Notes: generated from the letters alone by a model not told the origin. DNA of 61,953 nucleotides from an uncultured Spirochaetales bacterium (GCA_949287505.1 CASEGX010000045.1:1-61953); one strand, 5' to 3'; numbered from the stretch's first letter, positions 51,721-60,409 are shown. A program made the numbers and translations.

Positions 51721-53115
51721 TCATTTTATGACTTTATCGAAAAGCTCCTCTCCATATGCCTTTAGGCTCAGGAGAATCTCCTTGTCATGATAGTCCGTAT
51801 CCATGCTCTCAAGCTTCTCCTGTACCGACCGCATATACAGCTCATATGTAGGGGTGCCATCGACAGGCGGATTTATTAAACGGAGCGCACAGAAATTCTT
51901 CCAGCTTTCCCTGTCTTTTTCCGAAAGTACTTCAGGCCAGTTCCTGGCAACCTGTCTCCAGAGCAGCTTGTGGTATTTGTCATCTTCGAAAAGATGCTCG
52001 CCGCGGCTGAGCTTTTCCTCCGGCTTCATTGCCCTGATTGAGGCCATCACGCCTTTGTCATGGTCGGATGGGAAGCTGTTGTAGATCGTAAGGTCAGGAT
52101 CCTTTGCGTTTTCCTCATATGGCTCCCTGGCTGCGAGGATGGATTCTTTTCTGAGCACAGGGGAGTTGATTGCCTGGCTTGCCTTCTGCCAGATCCATGA
52201 TTTGGTAAACCCAAGGCGTTCCTCACTCTTACTGTCGAGTGTGCTTATCGGGGCGATGAATGGGGAACGGTTTATCATCAGCCTCATGATCCCCGTTTCC
52301 TGATAGCTTCCCTTCGCGCTTTCCGGGATATCGTGAGTAAGGTCAAAACAATAGAGTGCTGCTGATTTTTCCGCTTCATAAAATAGCGGCAGAAGCGGGT
52401 GAGTGTTGCCTTTTTCCGAAACGAACAGAGGGCAGGTGTGCAGGAAAGGTATATGATTGAGTACCTTTATCTCCTTTGCAATCTCATTCTTCATCCTGTG
52501 GTCGAATGCCCACTGGAAAAGCTTAGGCTGCTTTTCCTTTATGAGTTTTGCAACGGCAATCGTCGCCCTCACATCCACAAGCGCATCGTGTGCGCCGACT
52601 TGCTTGATGTTGTTCTCTGCTGTCAGATCCGTGAGCTTGAATGACGGTGCGTTGGTCTCGCTGTTGAGAATCGAGAAACTGATACCGTCAGGCCTCAGAT
52701 CCCTTGTCGCCCTGACAAGATTGATGATGTCCCATCTTGAGCATCTGTTGCGGTATTCGCGCTCAAAAGGATCATAGAGGTTACGATAGAGCGTAGAACG
52801 TATTACCTCATCATCGAAATTGATGCTGTTGTATCCAACGGTGATCGTCTCCGGAACCATGAACTCCTTCAGCAGCTTTCCGATCATCTCGGCTTCCGTG
52901 ATTCCCTTTTCATTGACCTCCTGCGGGGTTATTCCCGTTATGAGGCATGAATCAGGGGAGGGAAGGTAATCAGGGGACAGCTTCGCATACAGTACGATGG
53001 GCTCTCCAATCTGATTGAAGTTCATATCGGTGCGGATTGCCGCAGCCTGGGCTATCCTGTCATACCGGGGATTGAGTCCGAATGTCTCGAGGTCATACCA
53101 GAGAAAAGTCTTCAT
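51721..53115 (-). CDS. sbcB: Exodeoxyribonuclease I
   Basis: A 464-residue DEDDh-type 3'-5' exonuclease close to E. coli ExoI: FLWYDLETFGLNPRYDRIAQ (Exo I with DxE), PDSCLITGITPQEV, GYNSINFDDEVIRSTLYRNLYDPF (in part), and VGAHDALVDVRATIAVAKLI (Exo III with HxxxxD). The C-terminal half contains SH3-like and helical parts. It degrades single-stranded DNA in recombination and mismatch repair. A TGCTATATT extended -10 ends 6 nt before ATG with no Shine-Dalgarno, so the transcript may be leaderless. Confidence 0.93.
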   Translation of the reverse strand: MKTFLWYDLETFGLNPRYDRIAQAAAIRTDMNFNQIGEPIVLYAKLSPDYLPSPDSCLITGITPQEVNEKGITEAEMIGKLLKEFMVPETITVGYNSINFDDEVIRSTLYRNLYDPFEREYRNRCSRWDIINLVRATRDLRPDGISFSILNSETNAPSFKLTDLTAENNIKQVGAHDALVDVRATIAVAKLIKEKQPKLFQWAFDHRMKNEIAKEIKVLNHIPFLHTCPLFVSEKGNTHPLLPLFYEAEKSAALYCFDLTHDIPESAKGSYQETGIMRLMINRSPFIAPISTLDSKSEERLGFTKSWIWQKASQAINSPVLRKESILAAREPYEENAKDPDLTIYNSFPSDHDKGVMASIRAMKPEEKLSRGEHLFEDDKYHKLLWRQVARNWPEVLSEKDRESWKNFCALRLINPPVDGTPTYELYMRSVQEKLESMDTDYHDKEILLSLKAYGEELFDKVIK

Positions 53116-53121
53116 ACCATG

Positions 53122-53130
53122 AATATAGCA
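53122..53130 (-). promoter_or_regulatory. Extended -10 promoter of sbcB
   Basis: TGCTATATT on the minus strand (complement of 53122-53130), with 6 nt to the ATG; the predicted transcript start coincides with the start codon. Confidence 0.5.
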
Positions 53131-53166
53131 TGAAACGTGCTGCCTGATACATCTTGTGAGATAAAG

Positions 53167-53191
53167 AAAACGGAACGCATCCCACGTTCCG
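53167..53191 (-). terminator. Terminator of the NifX-like gene
   Basis: On the minus strand, stem CGGAACG/CGTTCCG with a 7-nt loop followed by TTTTCTTT. Confidence 0.85.
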
Positions 53192-53202
53192 CTCTTCTTT
53201 TA

Positions 53203-53589
53203 TCAATGATGGCATGATCCATGATGGGAGCATGTATGCTCACTTTCATGGTGGTGACAGCTTGCTTCGGGATCATAGACAAGGTTTCCCTTTGCAAGTG
53301 CCTCTGCAGCCTCATCTGCGCTTCCTGTTACTCCTGGATACACCTCGATTCCATACTCCCCGAGAGCAGCTCTCGCTCCACCACCGATTCCTCCTGCGAT
53401 GAGCGCGCTCACCCCATGTTCGTGAAGAAAAGGCGCAAGCGCCGAATGTCCTCCTGTTTCTGCGGCACTGACATCCTTTTTCTCTGTAATCATGCCATTC
53501 TCGATTGTATATAGCCTGAATGTCTCCGTCCTGCCGAAATGAGGGAAAACGGAACCTGTCTGTTTATCGAAAGTCGATGCAACAACCAT
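53203..53589 (-). CDS. NifX/NifB-type (dinitrogenase cofactor family) protein with histidine-rich tail
   Basis: A 128-residue protein of the NifX/NafY-like fold: MVVASTFDKQTGSVFPHFGR, GHSALAPFLHEHGVSALIAG, GGIGGGARAALGEYGIEVYPG, ADEAAEALAKGNL. In other bacteria such proteins carry or insert iron-molybdenum or Fe-S clusters; many stand-alone copies have unknown function. The C-terminus ends in a 17-residue histidine and cysteine cluster (CHHHESEHTCSHHGSCHH minus one), a probable metal-binding tail. AAAGGAG precedes ATG. Confidence 0.85.
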   Translation of the reverse strand: MVVASTFDKQTGSVFPHFGRTETFRLYTIENGMITEKKDVSAAETGGHSALAPFLHEHGVSALIAGGIGGGARAALGEYGIEVYPGVTGSADEAAEALAKGNLVYDPEASCHHHESEHTCSHHGSCHH

Positions 53590-53631
53590 ATTAAATGCTC
53601 CTTTATTAATCTGAACATAATATAGTCTTAA

Positions 53632-53660
53632 TTGCCCTTAACGGAAACAAGGATTAGAAT
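53632..53660 (+). promoter_or_regulatory. Promoter of the MFS gene
   Basis: TTGCCC, 17 nt, TAGAAT; the -10 lies 10 nt before the start codon. The surrounding 14-mer AAGGATTAGAATCC (53649-53662) recurs exactly at 701-714 before the NitT-like binding-protein gene. Confidence 0.5.
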
Positions 53661-53670
53661 CCTCCTGTTT

Positions 53671-54948
53671 ATGAAAGATTCGAAAAAGCAGATATTCTCA
53701 TGGGCCCTCTATGACTGGGCGAACAGCGCATTCGCAACGACTGTAATGGCTGCCTTCTTCCCGATTTTCTTCTCACAGTACTGGTCATATGGCGGAGACA
53801 GTGCAACAAGCACATTTTTCCTAGGTCTCGGTAATTCAATTGAATCGCTTATTGTCGCAATCGGAGCTCCGGTTGTAGGCGCTATCGCTGACAGGGGCAG
53901 CTACCGCAAGAAGCTCCTGATTCTCTTCGCTTTCCTGGGAGCCGTGATGACAAGCGGTCTTTTCTGGGTTGCTGCAGGAATGTGGCCGGTTGCCATGGTC
54001 CTTTACATCGTGGCGAATATCGGATTTGCGGGAGCGAACACGCTCTATGATTCGCTTCTTCCCTCTGTCGCATCGGAGAAGAAGGTCGATTTCGTTTCCT
54101 CACTCGGTTACAGCCTTGGATACATCGGAGGTGGTCTTCTTTTCCTGATCAATGTCCTGATGTATCTTTTCCCATCAGCTTTCTCTCTTGCAGATGAGAT
54201 TGAGGCTGTCAAAGTCTCATTCCTGATGGTCGGTATATGGTGGCTTGTCTTCTCCCTTCCTCTTTTTATATTCGTCAAGGAGCCGGATGGGGAGAAACTG
54301 AGCATCGTCACTGCAGTGAAGGATGGATTCGGGGCCGTGAAGAAGACACTAAGGTCGCTTAAGAATCTGAAGAACACTGCACTCTTTCTTGTGGCTTACT
54401 GGTGTTACATCGATGGCGTGGATACCATCATACGCATGGCTACGGATTACGGAACCGCACTTGGTTTTTCCTCTTCCAGCCTCATCGTCGCACTGCTTAT
54501 CACGCAGTTCGTGGCATTCCCGTCAGCGCTTTTGTATAGCTTCTTCGGACACAGGATCGGCATAAAGAGGGCACTTCTTGTTGCAATCACCGGATATGGC
54601 GTGATTGCCTGCTTCGGATTCTTCATGACAAATGAGACCCAGTTCTACATACTTGCAGTCTGTATCGGCCTTTTCCAGGGTGGCATACAGGCACTTTCCC
54701 GTTCATATTATTCCCGTCTCATCCCGGAAGACCAGTCTTCGCAGTTCTATGGATTTTTCAACATGCTTGGGAAATTCGCAGCAATCATCGGGCCGCTTCT
54801 TCTTGGTGTCGTTACTCTTCTGACCGGAGAGCAGCGTTATGGAATCCTTTCATTGATCATTCTTTTTGCACTTGGTGGCATCCTGCTGCATAAAGTTGAT
54901 GAAAAGGAAGGCGCGAGAGATCTGGAAGCGTTCAGGCACGCTAATTGA
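53671..54948 (+). CDS. MFS transporter (UMF1 type)
   Basis: A 425-residue membrane protein with about twelve helices. The start KKQIFSWALYDWANSAFATT is the UMF1/Atg22-like signature, followed by PVVGAIADRGSYRKKLL and, in the second half, QALSRSYYSRLIPEDQSSQF, all characteristic. Substrate is not known; amino acids or small metabolites are the usual guesses. The ATG at 53671 has no Shine-Dalgarno; TTGCCC (53632-53637), 17-nt spacer and TAGAAT (53655-53660) form a promoter predicted to start only a few nt before the codon. Confidence 0.88.
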   Translation: MKDSKKQIFSWALYDWANSAFATTVMAAFFPIFFSQYWSYGGDSATSTFFLGLGNSIESLIVAIGAPVVGAIADRGSYRKKLLILFAFLGAVMTSGLFWVAAGMWPVAMVLYIVANIGFAGANTLYDSLLPSVASEKKVDFVSSLGYSLGYIGGGLLFLINVLMYLFPSAFSLADEIEAVKVSFLMVGIWWLVFSLPLFIFVKEPDGEKLSIVTAVKDGFGAVKKTLRSLKNLKNTALFLVAYWCYIDGVDTIIRMATDYGTALGFSSSSLIVALLITQFVAFPSALLYSFFGHRIGIKRALLVAITGYGVIACFGFFMTNETQFYILAVCIGLFQGGIQALSRSYYSRLIPEDQSSQFYGFFNMLGKFAAIIGPLLLGVVTLLTGEQRYGILSLIILFALGGILLHKVDEKEGARDLEAFRHAN

Positions 54949-54956
54949 GATTGTCA

Positions 54957-54985
54957 TTGCATAGTGGTTTTCTCATTGCTAAAAT
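54957..54985 (+). promoter_or_regulatory. Promoter of the exported protein-hexokinase unit
   Basis: TTGCAT (54957-54962), 17-nt spacer, TAAAAT (54980-54985), 24 nt upstream of ATG with a TGGAGGA ribosome site. Confidence 0.6.
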
Positions 54986-55009
54986 TACATTCTTGATGGA
55001 GGACTGACA

Positions 55010-55642
55010 ATGAGAAAGGCACTGGCTTTTATCATGGTGATTCTTGTCTTCTGTTGTTCTGTGCTGAGCGCAGGTGATGGCTCTGCTGCCGCGCTCAGAG
55101 GAGCTTATGACGGGATTCTTTCCGCAATAGCTTCATATCTCTCAGAGCCAAGAGTAACGTTGCAGGGAGTAAGCGTGAGTGATGGCAATGGATTCGTTCC
55201 CGCCCTCATTTCTTTCGTACGCTCCGATGTGTCCACTTATATGGATTCTCTTTCCTTTTTCTGCAGTGATGGCAGTTATCTGTCAGATGGAACGACACTG
55301 GTTCCCCTGCGTCAGATGCTCGGAGTTGAGATTGTCCGGCATTATCTGCAGAAAAGGGAGTTCAAGCAGGGGGATGTGATCCTTGACGGCTCGGTCCGCC
55401 TTCTTGAGTGGTCTGGAGCGGAAAATGGGGAAGCTGTAACGGATGACTGGTCGGATCTTCATGCCCGTTTTTCTGTGTCATTGATGGCAACAGGCACGCT
55501 CTGTGGCGAGGGAATAATCATGGAAGGCACGATCAGTGTAGGCGGTAATGATGATATGACGATGACAATCACGACAGAAAGCCTTAAAGTCAATGATAAG
55601 ACAACTGAGGCTGTTCCGATTGTATTGTCATTCGGCAGGTAG
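55010..55642 (+). CDS. Exported protein of unknown function
   Basis: A 210-residue protein with a signal sequence (LAFIMVILVFCCSVLSAG). No lipobox is convincing (the CCS lies inside the hydrophobic stretch before AGDG). The mature part has no recognised domain; it contains VTLQGVSVSDGNGFVPALIS and ends with MTITTESLKVND-type strands. It lies 9 nt before the hexokinase gene and is probably co-transcribed. Confidence 0.7.
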   Translation: MRKALAFIMVILVFCCSVLSAGDGSAAALRGAYDGILSAIASYLSEPRVTLQGVSVSDGNGFVPALISFVRSDVSTYMDSLSFFCSDGSYLSDGTTLVPLRQMLGVEIVRHYLQKREFKQGDVILDGSVRLLEWSGAENGEAVTDDWSDLHARFSVSLMATGTLCGEGIIMEGTISVGGNDDMTMTITTESLKVNDKTTEAVPIVLSFGR

Positions 55643-55651
55643 GAGGTTTAA

Positions 55652-56944
55652 ATGGATAGAACTGAGGATTTTCTGAAGAGGCATATGCTTTCAGCTTCTT
55701 CTGTCGATGAGGATAAGACACTTGATTTCATGCTCTCAGAGATGGAGAAGGGGCTGGCCAAGGAGAACGGGAGCTCTCTTCAGATGATTCCCACATATGT
55801 TTCCACGGATGCGGATATCGTGCCTGGAAAGAGCGTCATAGTCATGGATGCCGGCGGTACGAATTTCCGTACATGTCTTGTCACATTTGATGAGAACAAA
55901 CAGCCTGTCATCTCGGATTTCTGTAAGGTAGGCATGCCTGGCATAAAGGAAGAGGTAAGCGCCTCATCCTTCTATTCCATCCTTGCAGACAATATTGAAA
56001 GACTTATAGACAAGAGCGACAGAATAGGTTTCTGCTTCTCGTATGCTGCGACGATAACAGAGGATCATGATGGCATACCAATCGTATTCTCAAAGGAGAT
56101 AAAGGCTCCTGAGGTTATCGGTAAACCACTGGGAAAGAACCTTCTTGCAGAGCTTGAGAGGAGAGGGCATGATGTTTCCTCCAAGCGTGTAGCTGTCGTC
56201 AATGATACTGTGGCAACTCTTCTTGCCGCGAAGGCCGGTTATCCTGATAACGCTTCCTCGTATATCGGTTTTATCCTCGGAACGGGTACGAACACCGCAT
56301 ATACCGAAAAGAACAGTGCAATCAGCAAGATAAACCTTGAGAGCGGACGTGAGATTGTCAATGTTGAATCCGGCTGCCTTGCCTTGGAACTTGGTGATCT
56401 GGACAAGGAGTTTGTAAGCGGAACTAAGGATCCTGCTAAATACTGGTTTGAGAAGAAGATAAGTGGTGCATATCTTGGTCCTTTTGCGGCCCATGTAATT
56501 GAAGCTGCGATTAAGGAAGGCGTCCTTACAGAGTCATTTGGAGAACGCTTCAGTGCAATTCTTCCTCTCGATACAACACGCATGAGCCATTATCTTGAGG
56601 ATTGTCACAATCCTGAGTATGACCTTGTGAAGGCCGTCGGGGACAATGAGGAGGATGCAGCTGCGCTTTATAAGATCATCAAGGCGGTAATCGAGAGAGC
56701 CGGAAAGCTGACTGCGATAAATCTCACAGCAGCTGTGCTTAAGTCAGGAGAGGGAAAGAATCCTCGCTATCCTGTGGTGATCAACGCAGACGGTACCACG
56801 TTCTATAAGACAGCATTCCTTGAGTTCTATACAAAGCTCTATCTTGATGAGCTTCTCGAGAAGAAGCATGGAAGATACTATGAGATGGTCAGGATAGATA
56901 ATTCCCCGACGCTCGGAGCTGCGATTGCGGGACTGGCTATCTGA
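55652..56944 (+). CDS. Hexokinase, eukaryote-type
   Basis: A 430-residue hexokinase: the phosphate-1 loop MDAGGTNFR at 65-73, sugar-binding region CFSYAATITEDHDG, the catalytic NDTVATLLAA (D185), the GTGTN motif FILGTGTNTAY and LGAAIAGLAI at the C-terminus. This is the hexokinase 1/2 family better known from eukaryotes and from treponemes, distinct from bacterial Glk and ROK kinases. It phosphorylates glucose and similar hexoses in the cytosol. The stop overlaps the next start by 1 nt. Confidence 0.92.
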   Translation: MDRTEDFLKRHMLSASSVDEDKTLDFMLSEMEKGLAKENGSSLQMIPTYVSTDADIVPGKSVIVMDAGGTNFRTCLVTFDENKQPVISDFCKVGMPGIKEEVSASSFYSILADNIERLIDKSDRIGFCFSYAATITEDHDGIPIVFSKEIKAPEVIGKPLGKNLLAELERRGHDVSSKRVAVVNDTVATLLAAKAGYPDNASSYIGFILGTGTNTAYTEKNSAISKINLESGREIVNVESGCLALELGDLDKEFVSGTKDPAKYWFEKKISGAYLGPFAAHVIEAAIKEGVLTESFGERFSAILPLDTTRMSHYLEDCHNPEYDLVKAVGDNEEDAAALYKIIKAVIERAGKLTAINLTAAVLKSGEGKNPRYPVVINADGTTFYKTAFLEFYTKLYLDELLEKKHGRYYEMVRIDNSPTLGAAIAGLAI

Positions 56945-57762
56945 TGGCTGTTCTGGCGATTCATGATATCTCATGCTATGCAAAATCCTCACTGACGGTA
57001 GTGCTTCCCGTGCTGGAAGCACTGTCAGTGGAGACTGCTGTCCTTCCGACTGCCATCCTTTCTACACAGACAGATGGCTTTGATGATATCTACATAGAGG
57101 ATGAGCATGGTGCGATGCTTGAGATCCTGAAGCGTTTCAGATCACTCGGTCTCTCCTTTGATGGAGTATATTCAGGTTTCCTCGGCTCTGCTGAGGAGAT
57201 AGATACCGTAAAAAGTGTCTTTGATGATTTCCCCGGTCTTGCATTTGTCGATCCTGTTATGGGTGACAATGGGAAGCTGTATCAGACAATCGGGGATGAT
57301 TTCTGTGCTTCCATGATACATCTTGTGAAAAAGGCCGATATAATAACGCCGAATTTCACGGAAGCCATGATTCTGACGGGGCTGGATGATGGCTTCAGGC
57401 CCCAGGGGCAGAAGGCAATAAAGGATCAGATTACAGTACTTCGCTCGCTTGGACCGAAACGCGGTGTGATTACAGGAATTCCGCTTCAAGCCGGAGGGCT
57501 TGGAAATGCTGCATGGGATGGCGATGAGATAAGGCTTTTCCAGTATGAGGATGAGCATGTGTCCTATCCCGGCTCCGGAGATCTCTTTGCCTCTCTTCTT
57601 TTCGGCCTTGTCGTTAAGGGCGGAAGCTTCTTCGGCTCTGTAGGACACGCCACTTCAATTTCCACAATCGCAGTTGCTGCATCAAAGAAAGAACAGCGGG
57701 AAAAGAGGCGAGGGGTGATGCTTTCTCCTGTGATGGCCGAGATCAGAAGAAGGATGCTATGA
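56944..57762 (+). CDS. Pyridoxal/pyridoxine kinase-like protein
   Basis: A 272-residue ribokinase-fold protein of the PdxK/PdxY type: VLAIHDISCYAKSSLTVVLP, PTAILSTQTDGF, GFLGSAEEI, FVDPVMGDNGKLYQTI, TPNFTEAMILTG, and the anion-hole motif YPGSGDLFAS. It should make pyridoxal 5'-phosphate from a B6 vitamer. Its start overlaps the hexokinase stop (TGATG) and its stop overlaps the next gene by 4 nt. Confidence 0.9.
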   Translation: MAVLAIHDISCYAKSSLTVVLPVLEALSVETAVLPTAILSTQTDGFDDIYIEDEHGAMLEILKRFRSLGLSFDGVYSGFLGSAEEIDTVKSVFDDFPGLAFVDPVMGDNGKLYQTIGDDFCASMIHLVKKADIITPNFTEAMILTGLDDGFRPQGQKAIKDQITVLRSLGPKRGVITGIPLQAGGLGNAAWDGDEIRLFQYEDEHVSYPGSGDLFASLLFGLVVKGGSFFGSVGHATSISTIAVAASKKEQREKRRGVMLSPVMAEIRRRML

Positions 57763-58322
57763 GAGTGCTTATCGTCGCTTCTGATAAGGCGGAGCTCAAG
57801 GCGTTTCCCGATACGTTTGAAAAGGTTGCCTCCGGCGTGGGGCCTGTCCTGGCCGCTGCGTCTGCTGCCTATGCGATCGCAGAGCATCTTCCCGATGTCG
57901 TCTTCTCAGTGGGAAGCGCTGGCAGTGCCGGAAAGCTTTCCATCGGGGAATGCGTATCCTTTGCCCGTGTCGTGTCACCGGATTTCGATCTCAGTTCCTA
58001 CGGTCTTGAAGTAGGCTCGACTCTAATGGGTAACAGGAAGATTCTCAGCTCGATAGAGCTGGACAGGAATTCATCATATGTTCTCTCATCATCCGGCAGC
58101 TTCAATACAGGCATTAGCCTCCCGTTTCATTACGACGCGGCAGATATGGAAGCTTATGGTGTTGCTTTCGCAGCGAGCATGCGACATATCCCTTGCTTTG
58201 CCGTGAAGGTAATCACTGATGTAATAGGAGAACATGTGGATCTTGGTGAATATGGTTATACACTTAGATCTCTCAGGTCCCTTCTTCCTCTGAAAGTCGA
58301 GGAGATTCTGTCATCTCTCTGA
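57759..58322 (+). CDS. MTA/SAH nucleosidase-like protein (phosphorylase superfamily)
   Basis: A 187-residue protein of the nucleoside phosphorylase/MTAN fold: VASDKAELKAF at the N-terminus, VFSVGSAGSAGKLSIGE, the substrate-binding DMEAYGVAF and FAVKVITDV. It is about 45 residues shorter than typical MtnN. The conserved METE-type glutamate stretch reads DMEAYG. It may remove adenine from methylthioadenosine or S-adenosylhomocysteine, or be a futalosine- or other-nucleoside variant. Its 3' end overlaps the convergent patatin gene by 50 nt. Confidence 0.75.
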   Translation: MRVLIVASDKAELKAFPDTFEKVASGVGPVLAAASAAYAIAEHLPDVVFSVGSAGSAGKLSIGECVSFARVVSPDFDLSSYGLEVGSTLMGNRKILSSIELDRNSSYVLSSSGSFNTGISLPFHYDAADMEAYGVAFAASMRHIPCFAVKVITDVIGEHVDLGEYGYTLRSLRSLLPLKVEEILSSL

Positions 58323-59451
58323 TTCTTGCAGTCTCTGGCACCGGATGCTGTGAAAGAGCTTCTGCCCATAGCATGAGCTCGTTCGTTTTCTCGCGGTACA
58401 TATCATCTGCTGCTTTTATGAGTGTGTTTATGCTTTCCTTCCCTGTCTCATCCAGTTTTATCTTCCTGTCCAGAACCGGTGCCCATATCCTTGTATAGCT
58501 TACGCCAGGTATTGCATTCATCACTTTGTCCGAAAGCTCTGACTGGGCATTCTGGAATACCTTTGAAATCTGTCCTCCCCAGCCTGTTATACCTCCCTGA
58601 TTCTGGCTTTCTGCTGTTTTATATAAAGGAGTGCCGGTTGAGAGTGAGAGGATGTGATACTCCGCATCTCCATACAAAGTCCGTGAAAGAGAGTAAGCTA
58701 TCAAGGATGGGTTGTTTGCGGCAACTCCGCCATCTATCAGATGTATTCTCCTCCCGTTTCTATTCATCACGAATTCTGGAAAGTAAAGGGGAGCCGCTGT
58801 ACTTGCTCTTGATCCTTCCCATATGGCGTAATCCTTGTGTCTCCAGCTTGTTATTGGAAAAATAGTTCCAAGATTGGTCGAATATGATACGAGAACAGTT
58901 GGAACCATCAGCTCTCCCATAGTCCGTGTACCATAGAGTTTTCTGAGAAAGCTCTCATATTCTGCTCCGCTGTATTTATCAGAGAAGATTGGGGCAATCA
59001 GTGCGCTCATTCCTTTCTGTGGAAATATCTTCCTTCCGTTTTCCGTGTAGAAATCGACGAAGCTCCCCGGATCAGAGGATGGAAGCAATGTGCCTCTCAG
59101 GATTCTTTCTGTGCGATGGAAAAACAGACGCTTCTGAGTTATCTCTTCGAAAACCGGATATGGCTGTATTCTTTCCTCCGGGAAAAGGGTTCCTTCTGTC
59201 GGGATTGAGAGGGCTGCGGCAATGAGTGCTCCGGTGCTTGTGCCTGCAATCATATCAAAATGCGAATACAGAGGCCGCTCATCACCAAGCTCCCTCAGCC
59301 TGCTGTTGAGTTTCTGCAGGATGTAGGCAGGGATGATTCCCCTCATTCCGCCGCCATCGATGGAGAGGATGAAGCGCTTTTTCCTCTCTTCTCCTTTCTT
59401 TTTCAGGATTCCCATATCATAGATATTCGTAAAAGGCTGACGGATGGTCAA
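58273..59451 (-). CDS. Patatin-like phospholipase
   Basis: A patatin-family lipid acyl hydrolase of up to 392 residues. The oxyanion loop is SIDGGGMRGIIP, the catalytic serine lies in GTSTG (S72 in this numbering), and the catalytic aspartate in LIDGGVAANNP (D240). No signal peptide is seen. The start is uncertain: TTG at 59451 has a GGTGATGA sequence upstream, whereas ATG at 59415 (MGILKKKGEER) is the first ATG. The gene overlaps the convergent nucleosidase gene by 50 nt and is divergent from the radical SAM gene with a 28-nt gap. Confidence 0.9.
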   Translation of the reverse strand: MTIRQPFTNIYDMGILKKKGEERKKRFILSIDGGGMRGIIPAYILQKLNSRLRELGDERPLYSHFDMIAGTSTGALIAAALSIPTEGTLFPEERIQPYPVFEEITQKRLFFHRTERILRGTLLPSSDPGSFVDFYTENGRKIFPQKGMSALIAPIFSDKYSGAEYESFLRKLYGTRTMGELMVPTVLVSYSTNLGTIFPITSWRHKDYAIWEGSRASTAAPLYFPEFVMNRNGRRIHLIDGGVAANNPSLIAYSLSRTLYGDAEYHILSLSTGTPLYKTAESQNQGGITGWGGQISKVFQNAQSELSDKVMNAIPGVSYTRIWAPVLDRKIKLDETGKESINTLIKAADDMYREKTNELMLWAEALSQHPVPETARIREMTESPRLSEEEGT

Positions 59452-59467
59452 TCATCACCATTGCTGA

Positions 59468-59473
59468 TAGAAT
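59468..59473 (+). promoter_or_regulatory. -10 box of the radical SAM gene, leaderless type
   Basis: TAGAAT preceded by TGA (an extended -10) ends 6 nt before the ATG at 59480; TGGTCA about 17 nt upstream may be the -35. No Shine-Dalgarno sequence is present. Confidence 0.5.
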
Positions 59474-59479
59474 GCGCTT

Positions 59480-60409
59480 ATGGATTATTCATCTTGTGAA
59501 TTGTGTCCCAATCTCTGCCATGTCGATAGAAGAAAGACGCTCGGCATATGCCGTCAGAGTGATCGTGTACGCATAGCCTGGTCAGGGCTGCACAGGGGAG
59601 AGGAGCCTCCTATCACAGGAGAGCGTGGATCCGGGATGATTTTCTTCACAGGCTGTCCTCTTCACTGCCCGTACTGCCAGAACCGGCAGATTTCAGGTTC
59701 TGACGGCATGAATGTGGGAATGGATATAACGGATGAGGAGCTTTCCTCCCTTATGCTTTCCCTTCAGGAAAATGGCGCGGCAACGCTCAATCTTGTTACA
59801 GGGACGCATTTCATTCCTTCCATAATAAAAGCCCTTGAAAGTGCGAAGGCACGAGGTTTCTCTCTTCCTGTTGTCTGGAACAGTTCCGGCTACGAGAGGG
59901 TGGAGGCGCTTGCGGAGATTGATGAGTACATAGATATCTATCTGCTTGATTGCAAGACACTTTCAAGGAAGACTGCTTCACGCTTCTGTGGAAGAGAAAG
60001 ATATGCTGATGTGATAATCCCCGTGTTGGATGCGGTGAAAGCCTGGCATCCTTATACAGACCTTGAAAGGATGAAGGGTACACTTCTGCGGCATCTTGTC
60101 TTCCCCGGTGAGCTGGAATCCACATTTGAGTTCCTCTCATATTTCGCAGAGCATTATAAGGACAGTTTCTATCTGTCACTGATGACGCAGTTCGTGCCTC
60201 CTAAAGAGGATCCAGGTTTTGCGAAGATGACTGATGATGAGTATGATGCGATCGTGGATGCAATGGAGGTTTTGGGTATAGATGATGGATTCATTCAGGA
60301 TCCGTCGGATGATGATATCCTCTGGATCCCTGATTTCACCAAAGATGTTCCTTTTCCTTCTTCATTTGCAGATCCGGATCCGTATTTTCTTTCCCTTAAA
60401 GCGAGATGA
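59480..60409 (+). CDS. Radical SAM protein (PflX/PflA-like)
   Basis: A 309-residue radical SAM enzyme. The Fe-S motif CPLHCPYC gives C59, C63 and C66; an N-terminal cysteine cluster (C6, C9, C13, C24) may hold a second cluster. Further signs are GERGSGMIFFTGCP before the motif, LVTGTHFIPSIIKAL and VVWNSSGYE, all typical of the COG1313 (PflX) group. Function in that group is unsettled; activation of a glycyl-radical enzyme is possible. The 3' end overlaps the UMP kinase gene by 14 nt. Confidence 0.88.
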   Translation: MDYSSCELCPNLCHVDRRKTLGICRQSDRVRIAWSGLHRGEEPPITGERGSGMIFFTGCPLHCPYCQNRQISGSDGMNVGMDITDEELSSLMLSLQENGAATLNLVTGTHFIPSIIKALESAKARGFSLPVVWNSSGYERVEALAEIDEYIDIYLLDCKTLSRKTASRFCGRERYADVIIPVLDAVKAWHPYTDLERMKGTLLRHLVFPGELESTFEFLSYFAEHYKDSFYLSLMTQFVPPKEDPGFAKMTDDEYDAIVDAMEVLGIDDGFIQDPSDDDILWIPDFTKDVPFPSSFADPDPYFLSLKAR

